Shown piece by piece: positions 4,661 to 5,526 of a stretch of DNA of 5,526 nucleotides. The first letter of the stretch is position 1. The number at the start of each line of letters is the position of its first letter. The notes beneath the pieces are model-generated. The model was not told the origin of the DNA and searched no databases. It saw nothing but the letters and a program-made list of their open reading frames with translations. The position numbers and the translations under genes are program-made. Source of the DNA: Propionibacterium sp. (GTDB lineage Bacteria > Actinomycetota > Actinomycetes > Propionibacteriales > Propionibacteriaceae); the NCBI GenBank assembly GCA_012514785.1, contig JAAYZP010000433.1, positions 1-5,526 of the forward strand, written 5' to 3'.

Positions 4661-5526
4661 GCCCGCTCCGCCAGCAGCATCGCCAGTACACGGGCGGCCG
4701 AGTGGGCGTCGTCGACGGTGATCACGAAGTCCTTCAGGCCGTCGCGCTCGACGATGAGCGCCTCGCCCGACGACGTCACCAAGCCCTCACGCAGCCCGTC
4801 GACGGCGGTGCGGGACCCGACGCCGCCGTACTCACCGAGCGCCTGCACCTCGACGACGCCCGCCGAACGGATCGCTGCCAGTGGGATATGCGTGGCGCGG
4901 AAGCCGAGGAACCGACCGGTCAGCCCGCCCTCGTCGACGGTGATCTCCTGCAGGGCGCTGAGGATGAGCGGTGCGACGCCGACGGTGAGCAGCAGGATGG
5001 CCGCGGTGAGCCACGGGTCGGCTAGGCCGATCATGGCTGCAAGAAAGATCCCCACGGCGCCGACGAGCACCGCGCCCACCCACATCCCCGCGCCGCCGCG
5101 GGTGCGGCCGCGCCAATGACGGTTCTCGGGGTGCCCCGGGAGGGACGGCGTGAAGGTGCCGGTGGCGCCGGGCGGCACCTCGAGGATCCGGGGTTTCAGC
5201 CACCGGTAGCCGACGACGCCGATCACGATCCAGGTCACCACGCCCGCGAAGAGGAAGGGACCGATCACGGGCGCCTCGTCTCCGGCCTGGGCGAAGATCG
5301 AACCGTGGATGACCAGCCCGAGCGCCACGGCCATCCCGACCGTGACGGGGGTCATGATCGCGATGCTCTTCGTGAGGACGCCGATGCCCACCATGAGGCA
5401 GCACAGGAACGTGAGCGTGATGGTGGAGGTGAGCAGCGCCGCCGACAGGCTCATCCACCCGTCAGGCTGCCCGTTCGCGCCCCAGTGGACGGCGACCGAC
5501 TCCGGGTAGTTGCCGCGTGTTGCCCA
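4657..5526 (-). CDS. DUF1648 and PH-like domain membrane protein, 5' end outside the window
   Basis: The frame stays open to the right edge, so 289 residues are visible and the true start lies beyond 5526. The ATG at 5454 is not the start: the 24 codons before it encode YPESVAVHWGANGQPDGW, the hallmark of DUF1648 (proline, then V-HW, then G-PDGW), and no ribosome binding site precedes that ATG. After this motif come membrane segments at about residues 31-52, 56-80, 88-112, 148-166 and 171-192 of the visible part. The soluble C-terminus (about 195-289) begins ITVDEGGL and carries YGG and VITVDDAHSAARVL, resembling the PH-like domains that end many actinobacterial DUF1648-type membrane proteins. 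Function is unknown; distant relatives include SdpI-type immunity proteins, but that does not establish a role here. It overlaps the GT87 gene by 4 nt, so the two are probably one operon. Confidence 0.85.
   Translation of the reverse strand, partial: WATRGNYPESVAVHWGANGQPDGWMSLSAALLTSTITLTFLCCLMVGIGVLTKSIAIMTPVTVGMAVALGLVIHGSIFAQAGDEAPVIGPFLFAGVVTWIVIGVVGYRWLKPRILEVPPGATGTFTPSLPGHPENRHWRGRTRGGAGMWVGAVLVGAVGIFLAAMIGLADPWLTAAILLLTVGVAPLILSALQEITVDEGGLTGRFLGFRATHIPLAAIRSAGVVEVQALGEYGGVGSRTAVDGLREGLVTSSGEALIVERDGLKDFVITVDDAHSAARVLAMLLAERA

Noticed and set aside
2814..4691. A 625-codon minus-strand frame running through the GT87 gene into the DUF559 region.
   Set aside because: The GT87 protein in the other frame has coherent membrane segments and family motifs. 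This frame is Arg/Gly/Pro-rich and simply lacks stops.
3527..5119. A 530-codon open frame on the plus strand opposite the GT87 and DUF1648/PH-like genes.
   Set aside because: Its composition is His/Arg/Pro/Glu-rich with no domain, and it spans two well-supported minus-strand genes, so it is a shadow of their third-position GC bias.

Overview
The window is about 5.5 kb of very GC-rich DNA (roughly 70 percent by eye, with G or C at most third codon positions). The gene content fits a high-GC actinobacterium: small two-pass DUF4190-like proteins with Tyr/Gln/Pro/Gly-rich tails, an actinobacterial-style PTS enzyme I, a DUF559 protein, a GT87 mannosyltransferase and a DUF1648/PH-like membrane protein. 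The genus cannot be fixed from the sequence; a Propionibacteriales-like source is only a guess.

Layout. Positions 3-1033 (minus strand) hold two tandem paralogous membrane proteins, 35 bp apart and probably one operon. An 80-bp divergent promoter region (1034-1113) separates them from ptsI (1114-2790, plus), which encodes enzyme I of the sugar phosphotransferase system. The start of ptsI sits exactly where a leaderless transcript would begin. Between 2791 and 3470 (plus) lies a degraded DUF559 (Vsr-like nuclease fold) locus: its winged-helix N-terminus is missing, a middle fragment is out of frame, and only the C-terminal nuclease-like domain remains as an ORF (3018-3470). The locus is bracketed by two identical 15-bp words, the second of which forms one arm of a strong hairpin. 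From 3410 to the right edge, on the minus strand, two translationally coupled membrane-protein genes overlap by 4 nt: a DUF1648/PH-like protein, cut by the window edge, followed by a GT87-type polytopic glycosyltransferase.

How the genes relate. Enzyme I starts the PEP-dependent phosphorelay to HPr, but no HPr or EII gene is visible here. The GT87 enzyme probably adds a mannose-type sugar to an envelope glycolipid or polymer from a polyprenyl-phosphate donor. The DUF4190-like pair and the DUF1648/PH-like protein are membrane proteins of unknown role. Nothing ties all the loci into one pathway, so the window reads mostly as ordinary chromosome. The most unusual part is the repeat-flanked, decaying DUF559 segment between ptsI and the GT87 gene. 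I do not see a convincing new multi-gene system.
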